Shown: positions 1 to 8,773 of the stretch, one piece after another
Position numbering within the stretch: the stretch's first letter is position 1
Layout: every line of letters begins with the position of its first letter
Assembly: GCA_964608765.1 (NCBI GenBank)
Contig: CAZSPD010000004.1
Coordinates: 9,932 to 73,931, forward strand
Source of the DNA: MWBV01 sp964608765
GTDB taxonomy: Archaea > Nanobdellota > Nanobdellia > Pacearchaeales > GW2011-AR1
Length of the DNA: 64,000 bases
Direction of reading: 5' to 3'
The notes under the pieces: model-generated
What the model was told of the DNA's origin: nothing
Database searches by the model: none
What the model saw: the letters and a program-made list of their open reading frames with translations, nothing else
Translations under genes and position numbers: made by a program

Positions 1-1083
1 ATTGATTGTTGTTGCAAGTCCATTAAATAATTCTGCAAGTTTTTTACTTGGGCTATTGTATGCAACATTTCTAAGTGCACTTACTAAATCATATCCATAT
101 AAGTTGATTTCATTTGTTATTTTATTGAATTCTTTTTCAAGGTAAGGATATTCTTTTGTTACAACCATAATTGAGAATATCTTACTTGGGTCAACCATTG
201 AACCAGATATTGCTGACATGTGTATTGTAGCAAAGGGAAGTTCATCATTTATTCTTGATTCACTCACACCTTTTTCTAGACTTGGATAAAAGAACATAAA
301 AATAAATGTTAGAACTGGGGAAAGTATTAAGATAAGAACAGAGATAAGAAGCCTCGAGCCAATTGTACCAGTTGCTTTGAAAATTATTGGTAAATCTGCA
401 CTTATTCTAAAAAAGAAGAAAAATATTGCAATTAAAAGTCCTACTCCTAAAGCAACAAGTGTTGAAAGGAAAATTGTTGAGATATATGCTTTAGAAGTGA
501 ATTGAAGATTTGCTTTAACTAAGTCTCTCTCCATTGTATAGAATGTTTTTTCATCCATTATCTTCCTTGAAAGGTTTCCAAACATTTTATTTGCTGTTTG
601 AACATATATACTCCCTTTTTTCTCTACTTTTTTCTCTACTTTTTTGTCTTTTGTCTTCATTCTTTGAATAGTTAATTTTTCTAATTTTGTGGGTTTAAGG
701 TCTTTAAGTGTGTATGCTTCTTTTTTAGGACCTGTATGGTATTTTTCTAAATTTTGAAGGCTCTTTTCAAGTGCAATTTTTTCTTCCATTCTTTTTGCAG
801 CTTCTGTGAAATCTTCTTTTACACTTGCTATATTTTCCTTTGGTTCAATTCCTCTAGAACCTGGAACTCTTAGAAGGTTTATTTTCTCGAGTATAGGAGG
901 TACTTCTTCATTTATTTTTTTGAGATTTTGTTGTAATAATGCAATTTGAGAATCAATTATTCTTTGCTCTGCAACATCTGCATTTCTCATATAATTTCCA
1001 AGAGCTGTAATTTCTTTGCAAATCTTCTTTTCTTTAACAATTATTTCTTTAAGTTTTTGAAATTCTTCTGCATTTAAACTCAT
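1..1083 (-). CDS. TadC-like type IV pilus assembly membrane protein (3' part beyond window)
   Basis: This is the inner-membrane platform protein of a type IV pilus or type II secretion-like machine, the partner of the ATPase encoded just upstream. The reading frame is open from the ATG at 1083 to the window edge, so 361 residues are visible and the end is missing. About 200 N-terminal residues are charged and helical. Hydrophobic segments follow at about residues 202-221 and 242-266, then a T2SF-like cytoplasmic region with LPFATIHMSAISGSM at 282-296. The ATG overlaps the stop of the preceding small gene in an ATGA arrangement, so translation is probably coupled. The order ATPase, small protein, TadC-like protein fits archaeal Tad/pilus loci. 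Confidence 0.85.
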   Translation of the reverse strand, partial: MSLNAEEFQKLKEIIVKEKKICKEITALGNYMRNADVAEQRIIDSQIALLQQNLKKINEEVPPILEKINLLRVPGSRGIEPKENIASVKEDFTEAAKRMEEKIALEKSLQNLEKYHTGPKKEAYTLKDLKPTKLEKLTIQRMKTKDKKVEKKVEKKGSIYVQTANKMFGNLSRKIMDEKTFYTMERDLVKANLQFTSKAYISTIFLSTLVALGVGLLIAIFFFFFRISADLPIIFKATGTIGSRLLISVLILILSPVLTFIFMFFYPSLEKGVSESRINDELPFATIHMSAISGSMVDPSKIFSIMVVTKEYPYLEKEFNKITNEINLYGYDLVSALRNVAYNSPSKKLAELFNGLATTIN

Positions 1084-1268
1084 GAGGTTTCCTCCTCTAT
1101 TTTTTGATGTAATTTTAATAGATATTCTTTTAGTGCTTTAACTTGTTCAGGGTTATTTCTTTTGTAAGCTTCTTCTAGTTTTTTTACACCTTCTTCGAAT
1201 GCAATTATCACTTTATTTAGAAACACAAAACTTCCAGATTGATCACCTTTTTTTTCTTCATCACCCAT
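1080..1268 (-). CDS. Small helical protein between pilus ATPase and TadC-like protein
   Basis: A 62-residue soluble, charged protein with no membrane segment and no family that I recognise. It is predicted to be mostly helical (heptad-like stretch from about residue 20 to 58) and ends by overlapping the TadC-like start by 4 nt. Its position between the ATPase and the platform protein, on the same strand with short gaps, suggests a cytoplasmic accessory of the pilus machine. That role is inferred only from context. Confidence 0.6.
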   Translation of the reverse strand: MGDEEKKGDQSGSFVFLNKVIIAFEEGVKKLEEAYKRNNPEQVKALKEYLLKLHQKIEEETS

Positions 1269-1305
1269 CTAAGATTGATGTAAATTGCATTATTAAATAT
1301 TTTGA

Positions 1306-2925
1306 TTACTCTATTTCGAATCTTTTTAGAATTTCTTGAGGTTTCTTATAATACTCGTTGATTATATCTTGAACCTCTTCGAACTTGAAGATTCCTTGTT
1401 GATATATTTTGTATAGCAATTGAACTCTCCTTTTATATTCTAATTCTAATTCTTCGATTCTAATTCCATATCTTTTTCTTATTTTTTCAAATATTTTACT
1501 ATTCTTTTTAGAGTAAAATTCATTTTCTAGAGCATTCCAGACAAAAGGAGTATTAGTTAGTGCAATACCGTCGAGAGTTACATTGATTATTTCAACTACT
1601 TCTTTTAGTTTTCTTGTTTCTTCTTTATTTACAATAGCGTGAGTCATAATACAGACACAGTCAAGAACATTAAGTAGTGTTGGAGATAATTCAATTGGAG
1701 GTGTTTCTAGTCTTTTGATGAGGGTATCTACAGAATCTGCGTGAATTGTACTTATAGATGAGTGTCCTGAAGCCATTCCCTGGAATAGTACTGATGCTTC
1801 TGCACCTCTAACTTCACCTACTATTACATAGTCTGGGTTTTGTCTGAATGAGCTTCTAAGTAAGTCAAATAAGCTTATTTCTCCAGTGTTTCCAACTCCT
1901 GTTGCACTTCTTGCAACACTAGGAAGCCAGTTATCTCTAGGTAGATTAAGTTCTCTTGTATCTTCAATTGAAACTACTCTTGATTCTGGAGGAACAAAAA
2001 ATGCTATTGCATTAAGTAAAGTTGTCTTACCTGAAGATGTTCCACCTGCTATAAGTATATTCATTTGATATTGGACAAGCAACCATAAATATGCTAAGAT
2101 TTCAGGGCTTAGTGTTCCAAATGCAATTAATTGAGGAGGAGTCCAAGGTGTTTTAGTGAACTTTCTTATTGTGTATGTTGGACCTTTACTTGTAATATCT
2201 TTTGTATAAGTAGCATTAACTCTCGAACCATCAGGAAGACTTGCATCTAAGATAGGTCTTGAATATGAAATGTATTTTCCACATCTTTGAGCAAGTTTTT
2301 CAACGAAACTTTGTAGGTTATCAATATCTCTGTATACTAAATTTGTTCTCATGTTTCTATATACTCTATGAACAAGATATACTGAAGAGTTTGCTCCATT
2401 ACACTCAATATCTTCAACAAAATAGTCTCTAAGTAAAGGTTCTACTTCATTAAATCCAATAAAGTCCCTGCATAAGTAGTAGAATATTTTTTTGTAGCTT
2501 TCATAAGATAATTCTATTCCTAATTCTATTGCTAAAATTTTTAATCTTTTATCTATATATTCTAAAAGCTTTGTTTTTTCTTTATCAACAACTGTTTCAA
2601 AATCAATTAAATTATTCATAGCTGTGATTATTTCTTCTTTTTTCTTTTCTTCTTCTGCAGTTAATAGAGGTTCTTCAATATCATATACTACTTCGTATAG
2701 TTCAGGGTCCCAGTGTATATGTACAAATGTAAAAGGAGCAATTAAACAATATCTTACATCTACTTTTGTTTTATCTTTGATTCTTTTTAGAGGAGGAATT
2801 ATAGGATTAAAGTTTATAGGGGGCATTGGATAATCTTTTATATAAGTTGTATTTGGTTTTTTCTCATCTTTACTTTTAACTCTCACTTCTGTTTTTTTTA
2901 TCTCTGCTTTTTTTACTTCTGCCAT
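1306..2925 (-). CDS. Type II/IV secretion-system ATPase (VirB11/TadA/PilB-like) for pilus assembly
   Basis: A 539-residue secretion NTPase that would power pilin assembly from the cytoplasmic face of the membrane. Visible motifs are Walker A GGTSSGKTT at about residues 294-302, an acidic stretch VVSIEDTREL at 317-326, Walker B YVIVGEVRG at 366-374 and the His box GHSSISTIHA at 387-396. The first 100 residues are a charged extension with a lysine-rich start, as in archaeal members. It begins 1 nt after the stop of a pilin-like gene and is followed by a small gene and a TadC-like gene, so it is in the pilus operon. No prepilin peptidase gene is present in the window. Confidence 0.92.
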   Translation of the reverse strand: MAEVKKAEIKKTEVRVKSKDEKKPNTTYIKDYPMPPINFNPIIPPLKRIKDKTKVDVRYCLIAPFTFVHIHWDPELYEVVYDIEEPLLTAEEEKKKEEIITAMNNLIDFETVVDKEKTKLLEYIDKRLKILAIELGIELSYESYKKIFYYLCRDFIGFNEVEPLLRDYFVEDIECNGANSSVYLVHRVYRNMRTNLVYRDIDNLQSFVEKLAQRCGKYISYSRPILDASLPDGSRVNATYTKDITSKGPTYTIRKFTKTPWTPPQLIAFGTLSPEILAYLWLLVQYQMNILIAGGTSSGKTTLLNAIAFFVPPESRVVSIEDTRELNLPRDNWLPSVARSATGVGNTGEISLFDLLRSSFRQNPDYVIVGEVRGAEASVLFQGMASGHSSISTIHADSVDTLIKRLETPPIELSPTLLNVLDCVCIMTHAIVNKEETRKLKEVVEIINVTLDGIALTNTPFVWNALENEFYSKKNSKIFEKIRKRYGIRIEELELEYKRRVQLLYKIYQQGIFKFEEVQDIINEYYKKPQEILKRFEIE

Positions 2926-2926
2926 T

Positions 2927-3490
2927 TTATCCTAAATAAAAGTTTATTACCTCTTTTCCTTGTTGTGTTCCTTCTCCTTTATTTTCTATAAAGAGTTTGT
3001 AAGCACTTGATGCCATTGTTAGTGTTTTACCCTCGTTTTTTTCTTGATATATTAAATCATAATCTTCAGAGAAATCTCTTTCAAGAATAACTTTACTGTA
3101 TTGGTGTTCACCTTCAGTTAATATTTTTATGTTTCCGTCAGAGATTGCTTCTCCTGGTTCTGAGTATTTATATTCTGTTTGTATTTCAAACCTTATCTTA
3201 TCGTTTTCTGAATCGATTATGAATTCTCCTTTTTTAATTCCAACTTCAATTAATCTTTTGTTTCCAACACTTCCTATTGTGGTTATTGAACTATCAATTT
3301 CTTTTATTATTTCTAGTGATTGTTTTATTGTTGATTGGTCTCTCATCTCTTCTATTTTTGGTTTTACATAGGACAATACAAGTCCTATCATAATGAATGC
3401 AATTAAAAGATAAACAACAGTTTCAATCCACACTTGTGCCTTGTGGTTTTTTAAAACTGTATTTTTCTTTACTGCCCCCTTTTTTTTCAT
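2927..3490 (-). CDS. Pilin-like protein with class III signal (KAQVWIETV type)
   Basis: A 187-residue protein with a short basic N-terminus, a prepilin-peptidase-like site (HKAQVWIE near residues 17-24) and a hydrophobic helix to about residue 42, followed by a beta-rich extracellular region. KAQV fits the archaeal pattern [KR][GA]xx. It probably is a minor or adaptor pilin, as it lies directly before the ATPase with a 1-nt gap and behind four more typical pilins. The low lysine/glutamate balance and the lack of Cys distinguish it from the Cys-containing pilins upstream. Its exact role is unknown. Confidence 0.7.
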   Translation of the reverse strand: MKKKGAVKKNTVLKNHKAQVWIETVVYLLIAFIMIGLVLSYVKPKIEEMRDQSTIKQSLEIIKEIDSSITTIGSVGNKRLIEVGIKKGEFIIDSENDKIRFEIQTEYKYSEPGEAISDGNIKILTEGEHQYSKVILERDFSEDYDLIYQEKNEGKTLTMASSAYKLFIENKGEGTQQGKEVINFYLG

Positions 3491-3529
3491 GTTTATTTAA
3501 CTGAAATTTAGTTTATAATGTTTTCTTTT

Positions 3530-4045
3530 TTATCCCAGTAATGCACAATTAGGAATATCATTTATTTGAGAGGTTATTCCACATTGGTGCGTGTTTACTA
3601 CTGGGGCTATTCTTATCCAGTCTACATTATTTATTGTGCCTGAAAATCCACTTACAATATATGTTTTTCCTTCATTTTTTCCTGGAAGAGTTAGGTGCGT
3701 TTCTTCTTCATTATCATAGTATTTAATGTCGTCGTAAGTTCTTTCAACATTTGTTAAAGTTACTACCTTTGAATTTCCTCCAACCATTATTGATATTACA
3801 ACAGCATCAACTTCCACATCAGCAATATTTAGAGAAACTTGTACACTGTCTTCAGTGTAGCAGGTGTATAATTCATTTAGTGTGACTTTTTCTCCTGTTT
3901 CAACATTGAAGCATGAATCAACTTGGTTTTGGTTTTCATTAATCACTTTTTTGACAAATGTCCAGACAATTGTTATTGCAGCCATTGTAAGAAGTATTAT
4001 TACTACTGTGGCAACAACAGCTGAGAGAGCTTTTTTATTTTTCAT
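3530..4045 (-). CDS. Archaeal type IV pilin (N-terminal class III signal)
   Basis: A 171-residue prepilin. The N-terminus MKNKKALSAVVATVVII has the KAL-S cleavage context for a PibD/FlaK-type prepilin peptidase and the SAVVATV start of the polymerising helix shared by archaeal pilins. The body is beta-rich with four cysteines (about residues 44, 62, 154 and 167), which could form two disulfides outside the cell. It starts 4 nt after the stop of the next pilin gene upstream, consistent with one transcript. Confidence 0.8.
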   Translation of the reverse strand: MKNKKALSAVVATVVIILLTMAAITIVWTFVKKVINENQNQVDSCFNVETGEKVTLNELYTCYTEDSVQVSLNIADVEVDAVVISIMVGGNSKVVTLTNVERTYDDIKYYDNEEETHLTLPGKNEGKTYIVSGFSGTINNVDWIRIAPVVNTHQCGITSQINDIPNCALLG

Positions 4046-4049
4046 TTTA

Positions 4050-4529
4050 TTATTTTGCTGAAAGCCTTACTCCATATCTATTTTCATTGCACGCATAAGT
4101 TCTTCTTCCGTGATTTGACTCTCCCAATAGTACTGGAATTAATATAATTTCTTTTGCAGCATCTCCAGCTTTGAATTCTGGGTATGCAAACATACCTCCT
4201 TGTATTAATCCTTCTTGTGGCCAATCTGCATTTGGGTCTGCAGTTAAATCTGTTTTTTTATGAGAGCCTTCTCCTACTATTTTAACATCTATGCCGTAAA
4301 TAGGAACATTTCCAAAATTAGTAATATATAATCCAGTAAATTTAGTGTAGCTTGCATCAAAATCAACATCATCACAAACTAATTCTATATTTCGATTATC
4401 AAATTTTGTTATTGCTTCTTGAGTCATTCCTTTAATCCAGAAAAATACTATTAAGGCTATTACAACAACTAATACTATTAGAAGAACAGTAGCAACAACA
4501 GGGGAAAGAGCCTTTTTTTCTTTTTTCAC
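4050..4529 (-). CDS. Archaeal type IV pilin (KKALSPVVATV type)
   Basis: A 159-residue prepilin with the most canonical archaeal pilin start in the cluster, KKALSPVVATVLLIVLVVV, giving a prepilin-peptidase site followed by a long hydrophobic helix. The extracellular domain is compact, with two cysteines. It is in the same operon as the neighbouring pilins and the ATPase, and could be the major subunit. Which pilin is the major one cannot be decided from sequence alone. Confidence 0.82.
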   Translation of the reverse strand: MKKEKKALSPVVATVLLIVLVVVIALIVFFWIKGMTQEAITKFDNRNIELVCDDVDFDASYTKFTGLYITNFGNVPIYGIDVKIVGEGSHKKTDLTADPNADWPQEGLIQGGMFAYPEFKAGDAAKEIILIPVLLGESNHGRRTYACNENRYGVRLSAK

Positions 4530-4602
4530 TTTCTTTTTTATACCTCTTTATGTTTATACTATCATTTTAGTATTTTTAAATTCTTTGATTAGGTGTTTGG
4601 GC

Positions 4603-5169
4603 TTAATTACATGAAATTTCTTTTACTGTTTTTTGTTCTGCACAACTTACTACCATCATTTTTCCATTTTCACTCTGCCATCTCATTGGAACAATTATAA
4701 GATAGTGCGCATTTCCACTTATTCCTGTTAAGTCATAGTTATTTTCTTCTAGTGAGCCTGGTTTAAATGTACTACTTAGTGTTGGACCTTCAAGTTCTAC
4801 TCCTAGTTTTATTCCCTCTACTTTTGAATCTTTAAGTTTTGGTGAAAATCCCCCTCTATAATCTGTATTATTCTCTGCAATATTCAGTGTTGCAGATTCT
4901 ATTTCTGAAGAATTAGATATATACACAAAATAACCTGTTAAATTAAATCTCCCATCATTTTCTAAAGTAAAAGTTAATTTTTGGTCAGTACAGTCGTAAT
5001 TGTAATTTTTAATTAAGAGAGAGGCTCCTTCTGGACAGGTTATTTTATCTTTTGGAGTATATGTTCTAAGAACAGCGTATACAATGAGTGCAATTACAAC
5101 TAATAAAGCAATTAAGATAACATATTCTAACATAATGCTTATGGCTTTCTTGTTTTTTGTTAGTTTCAT
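4603..5169 (-). CDS. Archaeal type IV pilin-like protein (KKAISIMLEY start)
   Basis: A 188-residue class III prepilin-like protein. KKAIS precedes a hydrophobic helix (about residues 10-33) and the motif RTYTPKD, followed by CPEG near residue 40. The next upstream protein has the matching QKTYVPKD ... CPEG arrangement and the two share a C-terminal MRWQ/IRWQ ... VVSC/LASC pattern, so they are paralogues. Three or more cysteines suggest disulfides. It lies in the pilus operon. Confidence 0.75.
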   Translation of the reverse strand: MKLTKNKKAISIMLEYVILIALLVVIALIVYAVLRTYTPKDKITCPEGASLLIKNYNYDCTDQKLTFTLENDGRFNLTGYFVYISNSSEIESATLNIAENNTDYRGGFSPKLKDSKVEGIKLGVELEGPTLSSTFKPGSLEENNYDLTGISGNAHYLIIVPMRWQSENGKMMVVSCAEQKTVKEISCN

Positions 5170-5200
5170 TTTAGGATAATTAAGTAGTGTGTGTTATTAA

Positions 5201-5923
5201 TTAAGGCATTGCCTCAACACATTTTCCATTTGAGTCGCAAAATTCATTAGTTTCACAAGGTCCACAATCAATATTTTCATAACAATTATCTAAAATTATT
5301 CCACAATCTCTTTCTGCACATAAAATATTTTTGCCTAAACTGACACATTCTTCAGTACATCCATTACTAAATTCTTCTTTTATTCTTTGATTTCTACAAC
5401 TTGCTAAAACTTCTCTTCTTCCTTCTTTTTGCCATCTTATTGGAACTATTTCTATTCCATAAATTTCAATGTCAGGACTTCCTAGAATATATTCGTGTTT
5501 TTCTGGTCCATCTCCTGGATTAAATGTATTTTTTTTAAGCTTACTTGAATCTAAGGGGTCTCCTCCAAGTTTTACTCCATTTATATTGAGTAGTTCACTT
5601 AGGTTGTTAGAGTAATTTGTTTGATATTTTGAAGCTTCAAGTGTAGCCATTGTTTTTTTAGAGTCATCTATTAGGTAAATAAAATATCCTCCAACAGAGA
5701 ATTGACCTGTATTTTTTATTTCTAGTGTAAGTGTTCCAGTTGTGCAATCATAACTTCTACTTATTATTGAGAGTGAGACTCCTTCAGGACACTCAGCATA
5801 AGAGTCTTTAGGAACATAGGTTTTTTGCCATTGATATACTATTACACCTATTACTGTAACAAGTACAACAATAAGAAGATATCCTATTACTACACTTAGT
5901 GCTTTTTTAGATCGTATATACAT
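5201..5923 (-). CDS. Archaeal type IV pilin with Cys-rich C-terminal extension
   Basis: A 240-residue prepilin starting MYIRSKKALSVVIGYLL. An ATG 21 nt further upstream is in frame, but GGAGGTG at 5930-5936 lies directly before the ATG at 5923, so the inner start is chosen. That Shine-Dalgarno sequence lies inside the end of the upstream gene, with which this one overlaps by 17 nt. The pilin body resembles its neighbour at 4603-5169. The last 50 or so residues form a separate Cys-rich module (CTEEC ... LGKN ... DCGPCETNEFC) resembling the repeats of the protein at 53642-54790. It could be a tip or adhesin pilin, which is inference. Confidence 0.78.
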   Translation of the reverse strand: MYIRSKKALSVVIGYLLIVVLVTVIGVIVYQWQKTYVPKDSYAECPEGVSLSIISRSYDCTTGTLTLEIKNTGQFSVGGYFIYLIDDSKKTMATLEASKYQTNYSNNLSELLNINGVKLGGDPLDSSKLKKNTFNPGDGPEKHEYILGSPDIEIYGIEIVPIRWQKEGRREVLASCRNQRIKEEFSNGCTEECVSLGKNILCAERDCGIILDNCYENIDCGPCETNEFCDSNGKCVEAMP

Positions 5924-6377
5924 ATCTTTCACCTCCTTTGTCATAAATAATTATAGAATAAAAATTTTTCCCTTTTTCAAGAGGGAATGTGTAATAATTT
6001 TTATCTTTTTCAAATCTTATTTCATTGTTTCCAACATTCAAATTTCCAACAGATATTTTTTCTGATTCAGTGTATTGGTAGCTTTCTTTAATACCTTTGT
6101 CTACATCAACAACTATAAAATAAATTTCTTTATCTTTTGTATAATCAGAGAATTTCATAGAGAAATCTTGGAATTCATTTAAAGGAGTTCCGGGGTTGTT
6201 TAGTTCATAGTCTAAAACTCTTTCAGCTTCTATTTTAAGTTCTTCTGCAGTGTATAATCCTTCATAAGTTATTTTTTTTGTATAGTAGTTTGAAGAGTAA
6301 GTTAGTGCTATTAGTGCTCCTACTATTATTATTGATGCAATTAAGTAGAATTGTCCTTTTTTATCACCTTTTTTCAT
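5907..6377 (-). CDS. Pilin-like protein, first gene of the pilus operon
   Basis: A 156-residue protein with N-terminus MKKGDKKGQFYLIASIIIV, a short basic head followed by a hydrophobic helix to about residue 27. KKGQF resembles a prepilin-peptidase site, although the phenylalanine is not typical. There is no cysteine and the rest is beta-rich and charged. It overlaps the next pilin gene by 17 nt. The AT-rich 36-nt gap to trpS could hold a TATA element, so this is probably the promoter-proximal pilus gene. Confidence 0.65.
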   Translation of the reverse strand: MKKGDKKGQFYLIASIIIVGALIALTYSSNYYTKKITYEGLYTAEELKIEAERVLDYELNNPGTPLNEFQDFSMKFSDYTKDKEIYFIVVDVDKGIKESYQYTESEKISVGNLNVGNNEIRFEKDKNYYTFPLEKGKNFYSIIIYDKGGERYVYTI

Positions 6378-6413
6378 TTTATTTAGTATGATTTTATTAA
6401 TAATCTTTGTTTT

Positions 6414-7538
6414 TTATACTTTTAGGATATATTGGGGTATTAGTTTTTTTGCGTTTTTTCTTCTTTTTTGATGTTCTTCTAAGAATTTACTTATTTTTTC
6501 AATAGTGTATTTTTTTAATTCACCTGTAGATAGTTTTCCAGATTTGTAATCTTTTTCAATTTGTCCAAGTATTTTATCATCTTCTTCAAAAAAGTATTTT
6601 AAATACTGGAATGAAACATCTACTTCTGTGTTTCCACCTAATTTTCTATGTTCTTCAATTGTCTCTCTTCCTCCTGAGAATGCGTATTTGTTTATTTTGT
6701 TTTTTACTTCAGAAGGAGAGTCTGTTGATAAGATGCTTTTAATTGATTCAGTGCTACTCATTTTACCTGTGTGCCCTGTTAGAGGAGGAAGAAATGAGCA
6801 CTGGATACTTGCTGGTTTATAATATCCTAGTTTTGGTAGAATATCCCTTGTTATTCTAAAGTGGGGGTCTTGGTCAATAGCATGGGGTATTAAACAAGGT
6901 ATTTTTTTCTTTTTTAATATTGAGGGTAAAAATGCTGGGACAGCTTGCATTGCAGTGTAAAAGATGCTTCCAACATTATTTGTATCTGTGAACCCAAAAC
7001 TTGATTTTATTGTAGAGAAAGTTATTTTTTTTGCAACTTTTATTGCTTCAGGATACATTATTCCTGAGTGTGTTGTGTCAATTATAAAATGGGTTTTTTT
7101 AGGGTTGAATCCTACAGCAATTACATCAAGCATGTTTTCTTCAGTCCACTTTTGTATTTCTTCATAACTTAAATTTTTGTATAAGAATTTTTCATCGTCT
7201 GTGAATTGAAAATATAATTCACAATTAAATTTGTCTTGTAACCATTTTGCAAAATACCAGACTATTAAGTGTCCAATATGTATTGGTCCAGAAGGGCCAC
7301 ATCCAGTATAAAGGAAAAATTTATTGCCTTTTTCATATTCTTTAAGTATCCAATTTAAGTCTCTTCCAGCAAAAAAAATCTCTCTTCTTAACATTGGGTG
7401 AAGTTCACCTTTTGTGTGTTTTTTTATTTTTTTTAGAATTTCTTCATCTATTTTTTCAAGTCCAAATTCTTTAATCAATCTTTCATAATTTACTTCACCT
7501 TTAACTTCGTAAGGATTAACAATCATCTCTTTATCCAT
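6414..7538 (-). CDS. trpS: Tryptophanyl-tRNA synthetase
   Basis: This class Ic aminoacyl-tRNA synthetase charges tRNA-Trp with tryptophan in the cytoplasm. Its 374 residues match the archaeal/eukaryotic type. The HIGH signature is PIHIGHL at residues 85-91, and the second ATP signature is GKMSS at 258-262. GCGPSGP before HIGH, TDDEKFLYK (about 113-121) and the PHAIDQDPHFRITRD stretch (218-232) are characteristic TrpRS regions. It is immediately downstream of the SRP RNA gene on the same strand, so these core translation genes are next to each other. Confidence 0.95.
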   Translation of the reverse strand: MDKEMIVNPYEVKGEVNYERLIKEFGLEKIDEEILKKIKKHTKGELHPMLRREIFFAGRDLNWILKEYEKGNKFFLYTGCGPSGPIHIGHLIVWYFAKWLQDKFNCELYFQFTDDEKFLYKNLSYEEIQKWTEENMLDVIAVGFNPKKTHFIIDTTHSGIMYPEAIKVAKKITFSTIKSSFGFTDTNNVGSIFYTAMQAVPAFLPSILKKKKIPCLIPHAIDQDPHFRITRDILPKLGYYKPASIQCSFLPPLTGHTGKMSSTESIKSILSTDSPSEVKNKINKYAFSGGRETIEEHRKLGGNTEVDVSFQYLKYFFEEDDKILGQIEKDYKSGKLSTGELKKYTIEKISKFLEEHQKRRKNAKKLIPQYILKV

Positions 7539-7707
7539 GATAATAAAAGAGCCTTAAGTAATTTATTAATGTTTTCATTATTATATAGAAAGTGAAAATA
7601 ATAAAAATTTAGAACCTTGAAAATTGAAAATCCTAAAATTGAAAACCACAGAATTCAGTGTAGAGCAAATTTTTCAAATTTTCACTACCCTATTTATTTC
7701 ATAAATA

Positions 7708-7969
7708 GTGTAGACAAGTGGTTTGCTACTAAGCACCTCAGAGAACTGCCTTTATTCTTCCTCAACTCTGCGACCCGCTAAGCATTCCAATAGGTGTTTA
7801 GGGCTGCTCCGATCAAGGTCTGACCCGATTCGCATCTACGAAATCAAAACGGACAAAGCGTCAACGTTGGAACAAAGATTCCCTGACACACTTATCACGC
7901 CCCACTCGTAGTTTGCCATAAAGCCCGTTTGCAAGTAGCGGAGGGCTAACCCGCTAACGTAGTCTACAA
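7708..7969 (-). ncRNA. Signal recognition particle RNA (archaeal 7S/SRP RNA)
   Basis: A GC-richer island in AT-rich DNA. The ends pair (TGTAGAC with GTCTACA; plus-strand 7709-7715 and 7962-7968), as in archaeal SRP RNA helix 1. The 5' part folds into two hairpins whose loops contain AGCCC and GGGCU, the complementary loop pairing of the Alu domain (helices 3 and 4). The S domain shows the SRP54 site: GGUCAG, a short stem and AGCAGCC (plus strand about 7801-7824). The apical loop is UUGAUC closed by CC/GG, not the usual GNRA tetraloop. A TATA box lies 25 nt upstream. The exact ends are estimated from the pairing. Confidence 0.88.
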
Positions 7970-7987
7970 TAAAACAATAGAATTACT

Positions 7988-7997
7988 CTTTTTAAAT
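7988..7997 (-). promoter_or_regulatory. TATA box of the SRP RNA gene
   Basis: On the minus strand this reads ATTTAAAAAG, a good archaeal box A centred about 25 nt upstream of the predicted RNA 5' end near 7969. It lies at the very 3' end of the AdoMet decarboxylase gene. Confidence 0.7.
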
Positions 7998-8390
7998 CTA
8001 CTCTCTGATAGATACTTTTAGTTTCATTTTATTTGCGCCAAAAAACTCTTTACAGAATTTTGCTGCTTTTTTTTCATCAAAATCTTTACAACTAAATATG
8101 TCTATGAATGCTTTTTTTGGATTTTGTTGTTCTTCAAAGTGCGCAGTTATAGAAGATGTTTCAATGAATTGCATGAATGAGTATCCTTCTAGTTTTCCAA
8201 CACCAAATTTCTTAAGATAAGTTGGGCCGTATTTTTTCATCTTTATTTTTTTACAGAGTTCATCACAGAAGGATTTAATTTCTTTAGGTTTAGTTATTTT
8301 ATCATTACACCCTACTAAATCTATGCTTGCTAATTTACCCCAAAACTTTTTATTACTCTTAGCCTCGTTGGTATTTTTATTTTTTTTCAT
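7998..8390 (-). CDS. speD: S-adenosylmethionine decarboxylase-like protein (SpeD/SpeH family)
   Basis: A pyruvoyl-type AdoMet decarboxylase would supply decarboxylated AdoMet for spermidine-type polyamines. In 130 residues one sees the family order: ASIDLVGC near 21-28, the self-cleavage region FIETSSITAHF at 75-85 (candidate pyruvoyl-forming serine 79 or 80, His84), and IDIFSC at 96-101 with the conserved cysteine. The length fits the short prokaryotic SpeH type. No spermidine synthase is visible in the window. Some SpeD homologues have changed substrate, so decarboxylation of another amino acid is possible. Confidence 0.8.
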   Translation of the reverse strand: MKKNKNTNEAKSNKKFWGKLASIDLVGCNDKITKPKEIKSFCDELCKKIKMKKYGPTYLKKFGVGKLEGYSFMQFIETSSITAHFEEQQNPKKAFIDIFSCKDFDEKKAAKFCKEFFGANKMKLKVSIRE

Positions 8391-8471
8391 AACACCATTA
8401 AAAAATTATTTATTTTTAAACTTAATCCTTTTTTATTTTTTCAGAAAAATAGTTTTTTAGTAAAATATTTT

Positions 8472-8726
8472 TTATCCGAGGTGTGGAGGAGGGAGAAAAT
8501 AGAACTCAAATGCTTGATAGTATCTTTTATATTCACTTTCATAGTGGATGAGAAATTCTTTTATTGTTTTTTTCATAGAATCTTTTTCTTTTTCAGGTAA
8601 ATCAAGATTATTTATTTTCTTAACATATATCCTGGCAAGTTTATATTCAATATCTCTTCTACCAGGTGAGAAATCCATTTTCCTCTTGAAGGTGTTTTCA
8701 TTTTCTTCAGGAATATTTTTTGTCAT
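8472..8726 (-). CDS. Small hypothetical protein, PPPHLG C-terminus
   Basis: An 84-residue soluble protein without a recognised domain. It is charged and predicted helical, with tyrosine-rich YESEYKRYYQAFEFYF before a PPPHLG end. The C-terminal codons contain a GC-rich 14-mer (plus-strand GAGGTGTGGAGGAG at 8478-8491) that also flanks the nucleotidyltransferase/HEPN pair at 42-43 kb. It is upstream of, and co-directional with, the AdoMet decarboxylase gene. Function unknown. Confidence 0.5.
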   Translation of the reverse strand: MTKNIPEENENTFKRKMDFSPGRRDIEYKLARIYVKKINNLDLPEKEKDSMKKTIKEFLIHYESEYKRYYQAFEFYFLPPPHLG

Positions 8727-8773
8727 TTGAGATACCTTTATCTTAAATTAATTAATATTTTTTGTATTTAAAT

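Noticed and set aside
7723..7911. A 62-codon plus-strand open frame across the GC-rich island
   Set aside because: The segment is explained by SRP RNA on the other strand (paired ends, Alu kissing loops, SRP54 site); the frame has no protein-like composition.
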